DNA from: Ruania alba | Lineage (GTDB): Bacteria > Actinomycetota > Actinomycetes > Actinomycetales > Beutenbergiaceae | Assembly (NCBI RefSeq): GCF_900105765.1 | Contig: NZ_FNTX01000002.1 | Coordinates: 1,426,001 to 1,490,000, forward strand | Direction of reading: 5' to 3' | DNA length: 64,000 bases | Part shown: in pieces, positions 23,722-32,321 of the stretch | How positions within the stretch are numbered: the first letter of the stretch is position 1 | How the letters are laid out: each line of letters begins with the position of its first letter | Program-made: the position numbers and the translations under genes | Notes under the pieces: model-generated | The model's database searches: none | The model's input: only the letters and a program-made list of their open reading frames with translations | Told to the model about the DNA's origin: nothing

Positions 23722-23733
23722 CGAAACGTTTCG
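23722..23733. promoter_or_regulatory. LacI-type operator CGAAACGTTTCG
   Basis: A perfect 12-bp palindrome with the central CG step typical of LacI-family sites. It lies 73 bp ahead of the isomerase ATG, and a plausible -10 (TATCGT, 23754-23759) is 20 bp downstream, so a bound repressor would cover the -35 region. A weak CRP-like site (CGTGA-N6-TCATC, 23675-23690) is further upstream. The regulator is not encoded next to it. Confidence 0.6.
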
Positions 23734-23805
23734 TTTTCTGAGGTGCTTCTGGGTATCGTGGGCCACGCCCATGTATCGAGCCGTCTCATCGAGGAGCCCC
23801 CTGAC

Positions 23806-24543
23806 ATGACCGGAGCACCGATCTCCGTCCAGCTGTACTCCGTCCGCGACGCCATGAACGCGGACATGACCGCCACGTTGCGCCGCATCGCCGACATCGG
23901 TTACACCAATGCCGAGGCGTTCGGTTTTGCCGACCGGGTCGACGACTACAAGGCCGCCAAGGACGCCTCAGGCCTGCAGATCCCGTCCGGGCACGCCAAG
24001 CTCGTCGAGGCCGAGGACCCGGCGGCGATCTTCGACGCCGCCACGACACTCGGAATCAGCACCGTGATCGACCCCGCGATCCACGCCGACAAGTGGAGTG
24101 ACCGGGCCGGTGTGGAAGCTCTTGCCGCGCGCCTGAACGAGCTCGCCGGACAGGCCGCTGACCAGGGCCTGACGGTCGGGTACCACAACCACTGGTGGGA
24201 GCTCGCCGAGATCGACGGCACCCCGGCGCTGGAGATCCTCGCCGCCGCGCTCGACGAGCGGATCGTGCTCGAGGTGGACACGTACTGGGCCGAGGTTGGT
24301 GGCCAGTCGGCCCCCGCGCTGCTCGAGCGGCTCGGGAGCCAGGTCGGATTCCTGCACGTCAAGGACGGCCCGCTCACTCGCGACAACAAGGCGCAGTTGC
24401 CTGCCGGTGCCGGCCAGGTGCCGATCGAGGCCATCCTCGCCGCCGCCCCGGACGCCGTGCGCGTGGTGGAGTTCGACGACTACGCCGGCGACGTGTTCGA
24501 GGGCATCGCCACGAGCCTGGCCTACCTGAAGGAGCGCGCATGA
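23806..24543 (+). CDS. Sugar phosphate isomerase/epimerase (xylose isomerase-like TIM barrel)
   Basis: A 245-residue AP endonuclease 2/xylose isomerase-like TIM barrel. Barrel elements seen are ISVQLYSVRDAM at the start, YHNHWWELAEI (metal-binding His and Glu), IVLEVDTYWAEVGG, VGFLHVKDGP and a late VVEFDDYAGD. Related proteins isomerise or epimerise keto-sugars and inosose-like compounds. ATG 23806 has GAGGAG ten bases upstream. Its stop overlaps the Gfo/Idh/MocA gene (ATGA), so the two form one pathway unit, a very common pairing for sugar or inositol oxidation. Confidence 0.86.
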   Translation: MTGAPISVQLYSVRDAMNADMTATLRRIADIGYTNAEAFGFADRVDDYKAAKDASGLQIPSGHAKLVEAEDPAAIFDAATTLGISTVIDPAIHADKWSDRAGVEALAARLNELAGQAADQGLTVGYHNHWWELAEIDGTPALEILAAALDERIVLEVDTYWAEVGGQSAPALLERLGSQVGFLHVKDGPLTRDNKAQLPAGAGQVPIEAILAAAPDAVRVVEFDDYAGDVFEGIATSLAYLKERA

Positions 24544-25637
24544 GCGGGAAGGTGGGCGTTGGCATCATCGGCGCCGGCGTGATCAGCACGCAGTACCTGA
24601 AGAACCTCACCTCCTTCAGCGACCTGGAGATTCTGTTCATCGCCGACCTCGACGTAGAGCGCGCCCGCGCCCAGGCCGAAGAGTTCGGGGTGCCGGGCCA
24701 CGGCACGGTGGCCGATCTGCTCGCCGTCGACCAGGTGGAGATCGTCGTCAACCTCACCATCCCGGCCGTGCACGCCGAGGTGGGGCAGCAGATCGTGGCT
24801 GCCGGTAAGCACCAGTGGAGCGAGAAGCCGCTCGCGCTGGACCGGGCGTCCGCCCGGGCGCTGCTGGATTCCGCCGCTGCCGCGGGGCTGCGCGTGGCGT
24901 GTGCCCCGGACACTGTGCTCGGCGCCGGTCTCCAGACCACGTTCCGAGAGATTCGTTCCGGGCGCATCGGCACCCCACTGAACGCGCTGGTGCTGCTGCA
25001 GAACCCGGGCCCGGAGTCCTGGCACCCGAGCCCGGAGTTCCTCTTCGACGTCGGCGCAGGTCCGCTCTTCGACATCGGCCCGTACCACCTGACGGCGCTG
25101 GTCCACATGCTCGGACCCGTCACCCGCGTGAGCGCGACCCACTCGACGGCGCGTACGACCCGCGTGATCGGGTCAGGTCCGAAGGCAGGAACGGAGTTCC
25201 CGGTGAACGTCCCCACGCACCACAGCGCATTGATTGAGTTCGCCTCGGGCGCCAGTGCCCAAGCGGTGTTCAGCTTCGAGTCGACGATCAATCGGGCGAA
25301 GCTCGAAGTGACGGGCACCGACGGAGCGTTCGAAGTGCCGGACCCGAACAAGTTCGACGGCCCGACCGTCTACTGGGCGCCGGGAACAAAGGAGGCCAGC
25401 GATATCGAGGCCGTCGGAGCCACGTCCACCCGTGGTACCGGGGTGCTCGAACTGGCTCGGGCGATCCGTGCGGGTGAGCCCGAACGCGCCTCCGGCGAGA
25501 TCGCCTTCCACGTGCTCGACGTCATGATCGCGATCTCCGAGGCGGCAGCCTCCGGGACCGCCGTCGAGGTGACCAGCACGGTGACCGTGCCTGACTCGCT
25601 TGCCGAGGACTGGGATCCCGCCGCGGCGACGCTCTGA
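24540..25637 (+). CDS. Gfo/Idh/MocA-family dehydrogenase
   Basis: A 365-residue NAD(P)-dependent sugar dehydrogenase. The Rossmann start VGVGIIGAGVISTQYLKNL is followed by the diagnostic WSEKPLAL (lysine of the EKP motif, about residue 97). The C-terminal substrate domain contains LFDIGPYHLTALVHMLG with the active-site Asp and His. It would oxidise a sugar or cyclitol, often at C3, in concert with the overlapping isomerase gene. A strong hairpin follows 10 bp after the stop and closes the two-gene operon. Confidence 0.88.
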   Translation: MSGKVGVGIIGAGVISTQYLKNLTSFSDLEILFIADLDVERARAQAEEFGVPGHGTVADLLAVDQVEIVVNLTIPAVHAEVGQQIVAAGKHQWSEKPLALDRASARALLDSAAAAGLRVACAPDTVLGAGLQTTFREIRSGRIGTPLNALVLLQNPGPESWHPSPEFLFDVGAGPLFDIGPYHLTALVHMLGPVTRVSATHSTARTTRVIGSGPKAGTEFPVNVPTHHSALIEFASGASAQAVFSFESTINRAKLEVTGTDGAFEVPDPNKFDGPTVYWAPGTKEASDIEAVGATSTRGTGVLELARAIRAGEPERASGEIAFHVLDVMIAISEAAASGTAVEVTSTVTVPDSLAEDWDPAAATL

Positions 25638-25647
25638 CGTCTCGGCA

Positions 25648-25694
25648 CGCGAACCCCCGATGCGTCCATGATGTGGACGGATCGGGGGTTCGCG
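25648..25694 (+). terminator. Long composite terminator hairpin
   Basis: CGCGAACCCCCGAT (25648-25661) pairs perfectly with ATCGGGGGTTCGCG (25681-25694), and the loop holds a second stem CGTCCA/TGGACG. It ends the isomerase-dehydrogenase operon and may serve either strand. Confidence 0.82.
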
Positions 25695-25787
25695 CGTGCG
25701 GGGGTGGGCGGAGCTGGACGATGGTCCGCGGCGTGCGTCCAGACGCACAGCCCACGATGACTTCCATTGATTTCGAGAGAGGCACAC

Positions 25788-27191
25788 GTGTCCAGCGGCA
25801 CAACCCCTGAAACCTCCACCCGGCGCCGTCTGCGGCTGCCGTCCTTCAGCGTCCAGATCGTGCTCGGTCTGGTGCTCGGCGCACTTCTCGGCTGGGTCGC
25901 TCTGCAGATGGGCACCGTGGGTGCTGAGGAGGACCCGAACTGGCTCACCGAGACCCTCGCCACCATCGGTGGATCGTTCGTGACCCTGTTGCGTGCGATC
26001 GTGCCGCCGCTGGTGTTCCTCGCGATCGTCGCCTCCATCGCCAACCTGCGCAAGGTCTCCAACGCTGCCCGGCTGGCAGGCCAGACACTGCTCTGGTTCG
26101 CCATCACCGCCGGGATCTCCGTGGCGATCGGTATGGCGCTGGGACTGATCACCCGGCCCGGGGAGAACACCTCGATCAGTGCTGACCTCGCCGAGGAGCC
26201 GGGCCGCACGGGCAGCTGGGTGGACTTCCTCACCGGCCTGATCCCGAGCAACTTCCTGGGCCTGGACGTCGGATTGCGGGGAGACTCGGTCTCGCTCAAC
26301 TTCAGTGTGCTGCAGATCGTGGTGATCGCCCTTGTGGTGGGGATCGCCGCACTGCGCTCGGGCCAGAAGGCGGACGCCTTCCTCAGCTTCAACGCCTCAG
26401 CTCTCGCGGTGATCCAGAAGGTCCTCTGGTGGATCATCCGGCTCGCCCCGCTCGGCACTCTCGGCCTCATCGGGCGCGCCGTGGCCACCTACGGCACGGA
26501 ACTGTTCGCACCCTTGGCGACCTTCGCCGTCGCCATCTATGTGGGCCTGGCAATCGTGCTGTTCGCGCTGTACCCCATCCTGTTGCGTGTCAACGGGCTG
26601 CCGGTGCTGTCCTACTTCCGCGGCGCATGGCCAGCGATCCAGCTCGGTTTCGTCTCCCGCTCCTCGATCGGAACTCTCCCGGTGACCGAACGCGTGACGG
26701 AGCGGAACCTCGGTGTGCCGCGCGAGTACGCCTCGTTCGCGGTGCCGCTGGGCGCCACCACCAAGATGGACGGTTGCGCGGCCATCTACCCGGCGATCGC
26801 GGCAATCTTCGTGGCCCAGTTCTACGGGATCCAGCTCACGGTGACCGACTACCTGCTCATCGCGTTCGTCTCCGTGGTGGGGTCGGCCGCGACGGCAGGA
26901 CTCACCGGCGCGCTGGTGATGCTCACCCTGACCCTGTCCACCCTGGGGCTGCCCCTGGAGGGTGTGGGCCTGTTGCTCGCCGTGGACCCGATCCTGGACA
27001 TGGGGCGCACGGCCGTGAATGTCGCCGGACAGGCCCTCGTGCCGACGATCGTGGCCAAGCGTGAAGGCATCCTCGATGAGGAGCGGTACCGCTCCGGCAA
27101 CGCCGAGAGTCTGTTCGCCGACGACGATGACACGGGCGAGGCTCCCGCTGCCGATCACAGCGAGAGCAAGCGGGTGTCCACCCCGGCCTGA
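25788..27191 (+). CDS. Dicarboxylate/amino acid:cation symporter (DAACS family)
   Basis: A 467-residue carrier with about eight helices and the two re-entrant hairpins of the GltPh fold. Signature regions are FVTLLRAIVPPLVFLAIVASIANL, GFVSRSSIGTLPVTERVTE (hairpin 1 serine motif), VPLGATTKMDGCAA and LLLAVDPILDMGRTAVNVAG. Relatives import glutamate, aspartate or C4-dicarboxylates with sodium or protons. In place of the usual NMDG there is TKMDGC, so substrate choice may differ. The GTG at 25788 has GAGAGAGG eight bases upstream, better than the in-frame ATG at 25767. The last 40 residues are acidic and disordered. Confidence 0.9.
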   Translation: MSSGTTPETSTRRRLRLPSFSVQIVLGLVLGALLGWVALQMGTVGAEEDPNWLTETLATIGGSFVTLLRAIVPPLVFLAIVASIANLRKVSNAARLAGQTLLWFAITAGISVAIGMALGLITRPGENTSISADLAEEPGRTGSWVDFLTGLIPSNFLGLDVGLRGDSVSLNFSVLQIVVIALVVGIAALRSGQKADAFLSFNASALAVIQKVLWWIIRLAPLGTLGLIGRAVATYGTELFAPLATFAVAIYVGLAIVLFALYPILLRVNGLPVLSYFRGAWPAIQLGFVSRSSIGTLPVTERVTERNLGVPREYASFAVPLGATTKMDGCAAIYPAIAAIFVAQFYGIQLTVTDYLLIAFVSVVGSAATAGLTGALVMLTLTLSTLGLPLEGVGLLLAVDPILDMGRTAVNVAGQALVPTIVAKREGILDEERYRSGNAESLFADDDDTGEAPAADHSESKRVSTPA

Positions 27192-27206
27192 CCGCGAGTC
27201 ACGCCG

Positions 27207-27241
27207 ATCGGGCCGCCCGGGGAACTCCCGGGCGGCCCGAT
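27207..27241 (+). terminator. Perfect 15-bp terminator hairpin
   Basis: ATCGGGCCGCCCGGG pairs with CCCGGGCGGCCCGAT around a 5-nt loop, 15 bp after the symporter stop. It separates the symporter from the MarR-like gene. Confidence 0.85.
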
Positions 27242-27261
27242 GCGTTGAGAGGGGTGTGAGC

Positions 27262-27789
27262 ATGATCGACGAAGGCTTCGCCTCCAGCGACCTCAACTCC
27301 AGCACGGCACTCGCCACGGTCAAGGTGCGCGACGTCGCACCGGTGGCCGGGGTGACCGAGATTCTCTCGCTGGCCGATGAGCTCAGCAGGATCGGCGCAG
27401 CGGGCAGCCAGCTCGCCCGGGCGATCGAGTCCGTCACCGGTCTGCGCGCCGGGGAGGTGCAGGTGCTCGCCGCCGTCGCCGGCGGAGCGAGTCACCCGCG
27501 CGCGATCGCCGACGCCACCGGCCAGGTGCCCGAGGCTGCCGAGGTGACCGTGGAGGGCCTGCAGGAGCGCGGCCTGATCGGCCGGCACGCCCACTCCGCC
27601 GACCCGGCCGCCGAGCCCACCCTGATGCATGTCTCCATGGCCGGTCACGCGGTGCTCGAGCAGGTGGAAGCGGTCCGGATCCGACTCGCCGACGCCCTGG
27701 TGAGCTCGCTCGGTGCCGAGCGGGCCCGGGAGCTGCGCTCCACGCTGACGGCGGTCGCCGACCTGATCGAGACGCCCGTCCTGCCCTGA
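27262..27789 (+). CDS. MarR-like winged-helix regulator
   Basis: A 175-residue protein. After 35 variable residues it shows a dimer helix and winged-helix layout: LRAGEVQVLAAVAGGASHPRAIADATGQ (HTH), TVEGLQERGLIGRHAHSAD (recognition and wing), then the C-terminal helices VRIRLADALVSSLG. This is the MarR fold, somewhat divergent. GAGAGGGG precedes the ATG by about eight bases. The ligand and targets are unknown; the DAACS symporter is the closest candidate target. Confidence 0.72.
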   Translation: MIDEGFASSDLNSSTALATVKVRDVAPVAGVTEILSLADELSRIGAAGSQLARAIESVTGLRAGEVQVLAAVAGGASHPRAIADATGQVPEAAEVTVEGLQERGLIGRHAHSADPAAEPTLMHVSMAGHAVLEQVEAVRIRLADALVSSLGAERARELRSTLTAVADLIETPVLP

Positions 27790-27980
27790 GGGGCTCGGGC
27801 CGGCGCTCGGCGAGGTGCGGTCCGTCGTGACCGGCGGACCGTGCTTGTGGTGACGCGCGCCCTGGGTGCCTGCTCATTCGATTGGTGATTGCCTGAGCGC
27901 TGGGTGGCCGATGACGGTCTTGTCCCCGATGTCAGTCATGGCGCCAATGGTGACCGATCACGAAAAAGTCCCACCCATGG

Positions 27981-28009
27981 TTGACGGCGGCGCGATCGCC
28001 CCCTATCGT
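27981..28009 (+). promoter_or_regulatory. Sigma-70-type promoter of the rhamnogalacturonan locus
   Basis: TTGACG (27981-27986) and TATCGT (28004-28009) are separated by 17 bp, an excellent match to the housekeeping consensus. Transcription would start near 28016, leaving a leader of about 110 nt before the YesL-like ATG. The surrounding gap, 27790-28123, shows no gene. Confidence 0.6.
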
Positions 28010-28026
28010 GAATCCATTCAAACAGG

Positions 28027-28040
28027 GGAAAGCCCTTTCC
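28027..28040. promoter_or_regulatory. Candidate operator GGAAAG-CC-CTTTCC
   Basis: A perfect 6-bp inverted repeat around CC, about ten bases after the predicted start of transcription, where a repressor would block elongation. Its binding protein is unknown. Confidence 0.45.
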
Positions 28041-28123
28041 TGCCGTCGACGGAGTCGGTTCCGAACCGCTCCGAGGCGTCGACACGAGGCCCTGACCGAG
28101 ATCAATGAAGATGCGGAGGCGAG

Positions 28124-28825
28124 ATGGTGCTCAGCGGAACGGTGGCTGCCACCACCCGTCGGTCGACCGCGGACGCCCGGACCGCGACCTCCCGCCTGCA
28201 TGCATGGGCGGACGCGGTCGCCTTCGTCGCGCTTGTGAACGCTCTCATCCTGGTACTCACCCTGGCGGGTGGTGTGCTGCTCGGCTGGGCGCCCGCCCTG
28301 GCCGCCGCGGTCGCCTGCAGCCGCCGGCGGATCCGTGGTGAGGTGCACCCGTGGATCCGGCTGTTCGCCACGACCTGGCGCCGTGAGCTGCGCCGGGCCA
28401 CGCTCCTCCAGCTCCCGGGGAACGTGGTGATCGCGCTGCTCGTGATCAACCTGCTCGTCTTCCACGACCGGCCGGGCTTCACTGTGCTGGTGGTGGCACT
28501 CGCGGTCGCCACCGGGATCGCCGTGGTGCACCAGGTGCTGGTCGTCACCATGGACGCCCACTACGACCTGCCCATCGGTGACTGTCTGCGCCTGGCTGGT
28601 GCGTTCGCCGTCAGGTTTCCCGGGGCTCCGTTGCTGCTCGCCGCCACCACCGCCTTGGCGGCCACTGTCACCGCCTGGATCCCGGGGCTGCTCCCGGTGA
28701 TCGCCCTCGGCGCCTGGCTCTACCTGTGCACTGCCCTGTGTCTCTCCTTCTTCGCCGCCAACGACCGTGCCCTGCACGGCGAGGAGGCGACTTCCGACCA
28801 CCTGGCGAACTCACCCTCCGAGTGA
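28124..28825 (+). CDS. YesL-family membrane protein (DUF624)
   Basis: A 233-residue membrane protein with about five helices (FVALVNALILVLTLAGGVLL, VVIALLVINLLVF, FTVLVVALAVATGIAVV and two more). Length and the RLFATTWRRELRRAT loop fit the DUF624/YesL family, which is linked to rhamnogalacturonan ABC importers in Bacillus (yes and lpl genes). Its molecular role is unknown. It is first in the operon, 30 bp before the solute-binding protein gene. Confidence 0.78.
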   Translation: MVLSGTVAATTRRSTADARTATSRLHAWADAVAFVALVNALILVLTLAGGVLLGWAPALAAAVACSRRRIRGEVHPWIRLFATTWRRELRRATLLQLPGNVVIALLVINLLVFHDRPGFTVLVVALAVATGIAVVHQVLVVTMDAHYDLPIGDCLRLAGAFAVRFPGAPLLLAATTALAATVTAWIPGLLPVIALGAWLYLCTALCLSFFAANDRALHGEEATSDHLANSPSE

Positions 28826-28855
28826 ACAACGACGCCACCCACGAAAGGAACACCC

Positions 28856-30394
28856 ATGAAGAAGCAACTCCTCGCGCCCGTGGCCATGCTGGCTGCCAGC
28901 GGGCTGGCGCTCACCGCATGCAGCGGTGGCAGTGACGGCGGCAGCGGCGGTGGTGACGGCGGCGATCTGGAATCGCTGACCATCATGGCCCCCTACTTCG
29001 CCGAGGTACCGCCGGAGAGCGACGACCCGGTCGGCAGCGGCCTCAGCGATCTGGCCGGGATGCCGCTGGAGGTGCAGTGGGTGCCGAACTCTTCCTACGG
29101 AGAGCGGGTGAACACGGTGCTCGCCGGGGACGACATCCCCGACGTGATGGTCATCACCGGCAAGGACCAGGGCTTCGTGGCCACCGCCGAGGCCGGCGGC
29201 TTCTGGGACCTGACCGACCACCTCGCCTCCGGTGACTACCCGAACCTGGTCACCGAGAACCCGGACGTGCAGCAGGCCGCCAGCGTGAACGGCACGGTCT
29301 ACGGGATCTACCGCGCCCGCGACGTGATCCGCTCCAGCGTGATCCTGCGCGCCGACTGGCTGGAGAACGTGGGTCTGGACGCGCCGGAAACCACCGAAGA
29401 CCTCGCCGAGATCGCCCGCGCCTTCACCGAGGACGACCCCGACGGAAACGGTGAGGACGACACCTACGGCATGATCGCCCCGCAGTGGCCGGGAGGTATC
29501 GGCACCAGTAGCCCGTACGACACCATCGAGGTCTGGTACGGGTCGGGCAACGTGTGGCGCGACGAGGGTGGCGAGCTGGTGCCGGCCTTCACCACCCCGG
29601 AGTGGCGCGAGGCTGTGGAGTTCGAGCGCGACCTGGTGCAGAACGGCTACATCAATCCCGACTACGCCACGATGGACCCGGGCACCTGGAACGAACCGTT
29701 CCTCAACGGTGAGGGCGGGATCATTCTCGACGTGCAGTCCCGTGCCGGGCAGCTGCGGGGCTTGTTCACCGATGCCGGCGAGAACCCGGACGAGATGGTC
29801 ACCATGGTCGGCCAGCTCGAGGGGCCGAACGGCACCTTCGCCCTGCCCACCACGGGCTATGCCGGCTTCCTCGCCATCCCAAGGTCCTCGGTGCAGACCG
29901 AGGAGCAGCTGGACCAGGTGCTCACCGCGTTGAACGAACTGAACAGCACCGAGGGACAGATCCTGATGAACAACGGCATCGAGGGGGACAACTTCGAGGT
30001 GGTGGACGGCTACGCGCAGTTCAACCCGGAGCGCCAGGACTTCACCGACCAGGTCACGGGAGCTTGGGCCCAGCTCGGGATGAACGTGAACGAGTACACC
30101 GCCTACTCGCCACTGCCCGAGACCGACTCGGACGTGGCGTTCAACGAGCGACGCCTGGAGCTGCAGGCCGAGGACCTGGAGAACGCGGTGTTCAACCCGG
30201 CCGCCGGCCTGGTCTCGGACACCTACACCACCAACGGGACCCAGCTGGACAACATCATCGGTGACGCCCGCATCCAGTACCTGGCCGGGCAGATCGACGA
30301 CGCCGGTCTGGATGCCGCCATCGAACGGTGGCGCTCCAGCGGTGGTGACGCGGTGACCGAAGAGGTCAACGCGCTCTACGACGAGCTCGGCTGA
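28856..30394 (+). CDS. Extracellular solute-binding lipoprotein (LplA-like)
   Basis: A 512-residue lipoprotein: MKKQLLAPVAMLAASGLALTAC is a clean signal with the lipobox Cys at residue 22, followed by a Gly/Ser linker. The mature part shows the family 1 binding-protein fold of large oligosaccharide receptors: DIPDVMVITGKDQ, TYGMIAPQWPGG, AVEFERDLVQNGYINPDYATM and GYAGFLAIPRSS. Its size and neighbours match the LplA-type receptor for pectin oligosaccharides. It delivers substrate to the two permeases that follow; no ATPase gene is present, so a shared MsmX-type ATPase must serve it. Confidence 0.88.
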   Translation: MKKQLLAPVAMLAASGLALTACSGGSDGGSGGGDGGDLESLTIMAPYFAEVPPESDDPVGSGLSDLAGMPLEVQWVPNSSYGERVNTVLAGDDIPDVMVITGKDQGFVATAEAGGFWDLTDHLASGDYPNLVTENPDVQQAASVNGTVYGIYRARDVIRSSVILRADWLENVGLDAPETTEDLAEIARAFTEDDPDGNGEDDTYGMIAPQWPGGIGTSSPYDTIEVWYGSGNVWRDEGGELVPAFTTPEWREAVEFERDLVQNGYINPDYATMDPGTWNEPFLNGEGGIILDVQSRAGQLRGLFTDAGENPDEMVTMVGQLEGPNGTFALPTTGYAGFLAIPRSSVQTEEQLDQVLTALNELNSTEGQILMNNGIEGDNFEVVDGYAQFNPERQDFTDQVTGAWAQLGMNVNEYTAYSPLPETDSDVAFNERRLELQAEDLENAVFNPAAGLVSDTYTTNGTQLDNIIGDARIQYLAGQIDDAGLDAAIERWRSSGGDAVTEEVNALYDELG

Positions 30395-30456
30395 CCCACC
30401 CCGGCGGGGCTCGCGCACCTGCGGGCCCCGCCCCACGACCTCGAGAGGAGGCGGAC

Positions 30457-31422
30457 ATGACGACGACCGTCGAGACCGTGGCGGCGCCGCCGCGACGTGA
30501 ACCCCGCGCGCCCAACCGGCGCAACCCGGGTCAGACGCTGCTGCGCTACCGGTGGCTGATCTTCCTGATGCTGCCAGGCATCGCGTACTTCCTGATCTTC
30601 CGGTTCTGGCCGATGTACGGCGCCCAGATCGCGTTCCGCAACTATGTGCCGTTCCTCGGTATCGAGGGCAGCGAGTGGGTCGGTTGGGATCACTTCGCCG
30701 ACTTCTTCTCCAACCCCGACTTCCCGCGGTTGCTGGCCAACACCCTGATCATCGCCGGGCTGAGCCTGTTCATCGCGTTCCCGCTGACGATCGTGATGGC
30801 GCTGCTGCTCAACGAGCTGCGCCTGAACATCCTGAAGCGCACGGTGCAGACCCTGGTCTACATTCCGCACTTCTTGTCCTGGACCGTGGTGGTCTCCCTG
30901 ACGGGGCTGCTGTTCGCCGTCGGGAACGGCCCGATGTGGACGTTGCTCAACGACCTCCTCGGGACCGAGACCAACTTCCTCGCCGATCCGGGCTGGTTCC
31001 GGCCGCTGATCCTGATGCAGGAGGTCTGGAAGAACACCGGCTGGGGAACGATCATCTTCCTCGCTGCGCTCGCCGGGGTGGATCAGGAGCAGTACGAAGC
31101 AGCGATCATCGACGGCGCCGGCCGGTGGCAACGGGTGCGGTTCATCACCATCCCCTCGATCATGAGCACGATCATCGTGCTGCTGATCCTGCAGACCGGG
31201 CAGATCCTGAATACCGGGTTCGAGCAGATCTACCTGATGTCGAACGCGCTGAACCGGTCCGTGGCCGACGTGTTCGACACCTACGTCTACTTCACCGGTA
31301 TCCAGCAGGGCGCCTACTCCTACTCCACTGCCGTGGGGCTGGCGAAGGCGATCGTGGGCCTCATCCTCATCTTCGGCACGAACTGGCTGGCCAAGCGGTT
31401 CAACCAGGCAGGGATCTTCTGA
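30457..31422 (+). CDS. ABC sugar permease (LplB-like)
   Basis: A 321-residue inner-membrane permease with six helices and the EAA loop EAAIIDGAGRWQRVRFITIP, which contacts the ATPase. The first helix (LIFLMLPGIAYFLIFRFWPMYG) and WKNTGWGTIIFLAALAG are typical of the LplB/YesP group. GAGAGGAGG precedes the ATG. Its stop overlaps the next permease start by one base (TGATG). Confidence 0.9.
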   Translation: MTTTVETVAAPPRREPRAPNRRNPGQTLLRYRWLIFLMLPGIAYFLIFRFWPMYGAQIAFRNYVPFLGIEGSEWVGWDHFADFFSNPDFPRLLANTLIIAGLSLFIAFPLTIVMALLLNELRLNILKRTVQTLVYIPHFLSWTVVVSLTGLLFAVGNGPMWTLLNDLLGTETNFLADPGWFRPLILMQEVWKNTGWGTIIFLAALAGVDQEQYEAAIIDGAGRWQRVRFITIPSIMSTIIVLLILQTGQILNTGFEQIYLMSNALNRSVADVFDTYVYFTGIQQGAYSYSTAVGLAKAIVGLILIFGTNWLAKRFNQAGIF

Positions 31423-32321
31423 TGACTTCACTGCGCGCACCCAACCGGGTCAAGTATCGCTTCAACACCCCGGCCGGCAAGGTCTTCGACGTCGTCAACA
31501 TCGTGGTGCTCACGGCTGTCGGTGCCCTGGCGATCCTGCCGTTCCTGTATGTCTTCGCCGCCTCCCTGGCCACGGAGCTGGAGATCACCACCCGCCCGTT
31601 CTTCCTCTGGCCCAGCGAGGTCACGACGGCGGCCTACCAGTCGATCCTGAGCTCCAGCGTGTTCGTGCGAGCCTTCGTCACGACCGTGGTGGTCACCCTC
31701 GTCGGCACGATGATCCAGCTGGTGCTCACCGCCCTGATGGCCTACCCGTTGGCCAAGGTGGACCTGCCGGGGCGGCGCACCATCATGGCGCTGGTGGTGT
31801 TCACGATGGTGTTCAGCGCCGGGATGATCCCGACCTTCCTGATCGTCAAGGAGCTCGGTCTGCTGGACACCTACTGGGCGCTGATTCTGCCGATGGCGAT
31901 CAACCCGTTCAGCCTGATCATCATCAAGAACTTCTTCCAGGAGCTGCCCAAGGACCTGGAGGAGTCCGCTCGGATCGACGGCGCGAACGAGCTGCGGGTG
32001 CTGCGCAGCGTGGTGATGCCGCTGTCGAAACCAGTGCTGGCCACGTTCGCGCTGTTCTACGCGGTGGGCATCTGGAACGACTACATGTCACCGCTGCTGT
32101 ACCTGAGCGACCAGAGCAAGTGGACCCTGCAGATGATCCTGCGGCAGGTGACCGCCTCGGCGTCACTCTCCCCGGACGATCTGATGACCGACGTGCCGCC
32201 ACCGGCGCAGGGGATCAAGTTCGCCGTGGTGATCGTGGCGACCATCCCGGTGCTGCTGGCCTACCCGTTCCTGCAGAAGCACTTCGCCAAGGGCATGTTG
32301 ATCGGGAGTGTGAAGGGCTGA
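31422..32321 (+). CDS. ABC sugar permease (LplC/YtcP-like)
   Basis: A 299-residue permease of the MalG-type group. It has six helices and the EAA loop EESARIDGANELRVLRSVVMP. MVFSAGMIPTFLIVKELGLLDTYWALILP and GIWNDYMSPLLYL are typical of LplC/YesQ/YtcP. Coupled at both ends by one-base stop/start overlaps to the other permease and to the esterase gene, it forms the heterodimeric channel with the preceding protein. Confidence 0.9.
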   Translation: MTSLRAPNRVKYRFNTPAGKVFDVVNIVVLTAVGALAILPFLYVFAASLATELEITTRPFFLWPSEVTTAAYQSILSSSVFVRAFVTTVVVTLVGTMIQLVLTALMAYPLAKVDLPGRRTIMALVVFTMVFSAGMIPTFLIVKELGLLDTYWALILPMAINPFSLIIIKNFFQELPKDLEESARIDGANELRVLRSVVMPLSKPVLATFALFYAVGIWNDYMSPLLYLSDQSKWTLQMILRQVTASASLSPDDLMTDVPPPAQGIKFAVVIVATIPVLLAYPFLQKHFAKGMLIGSVKG

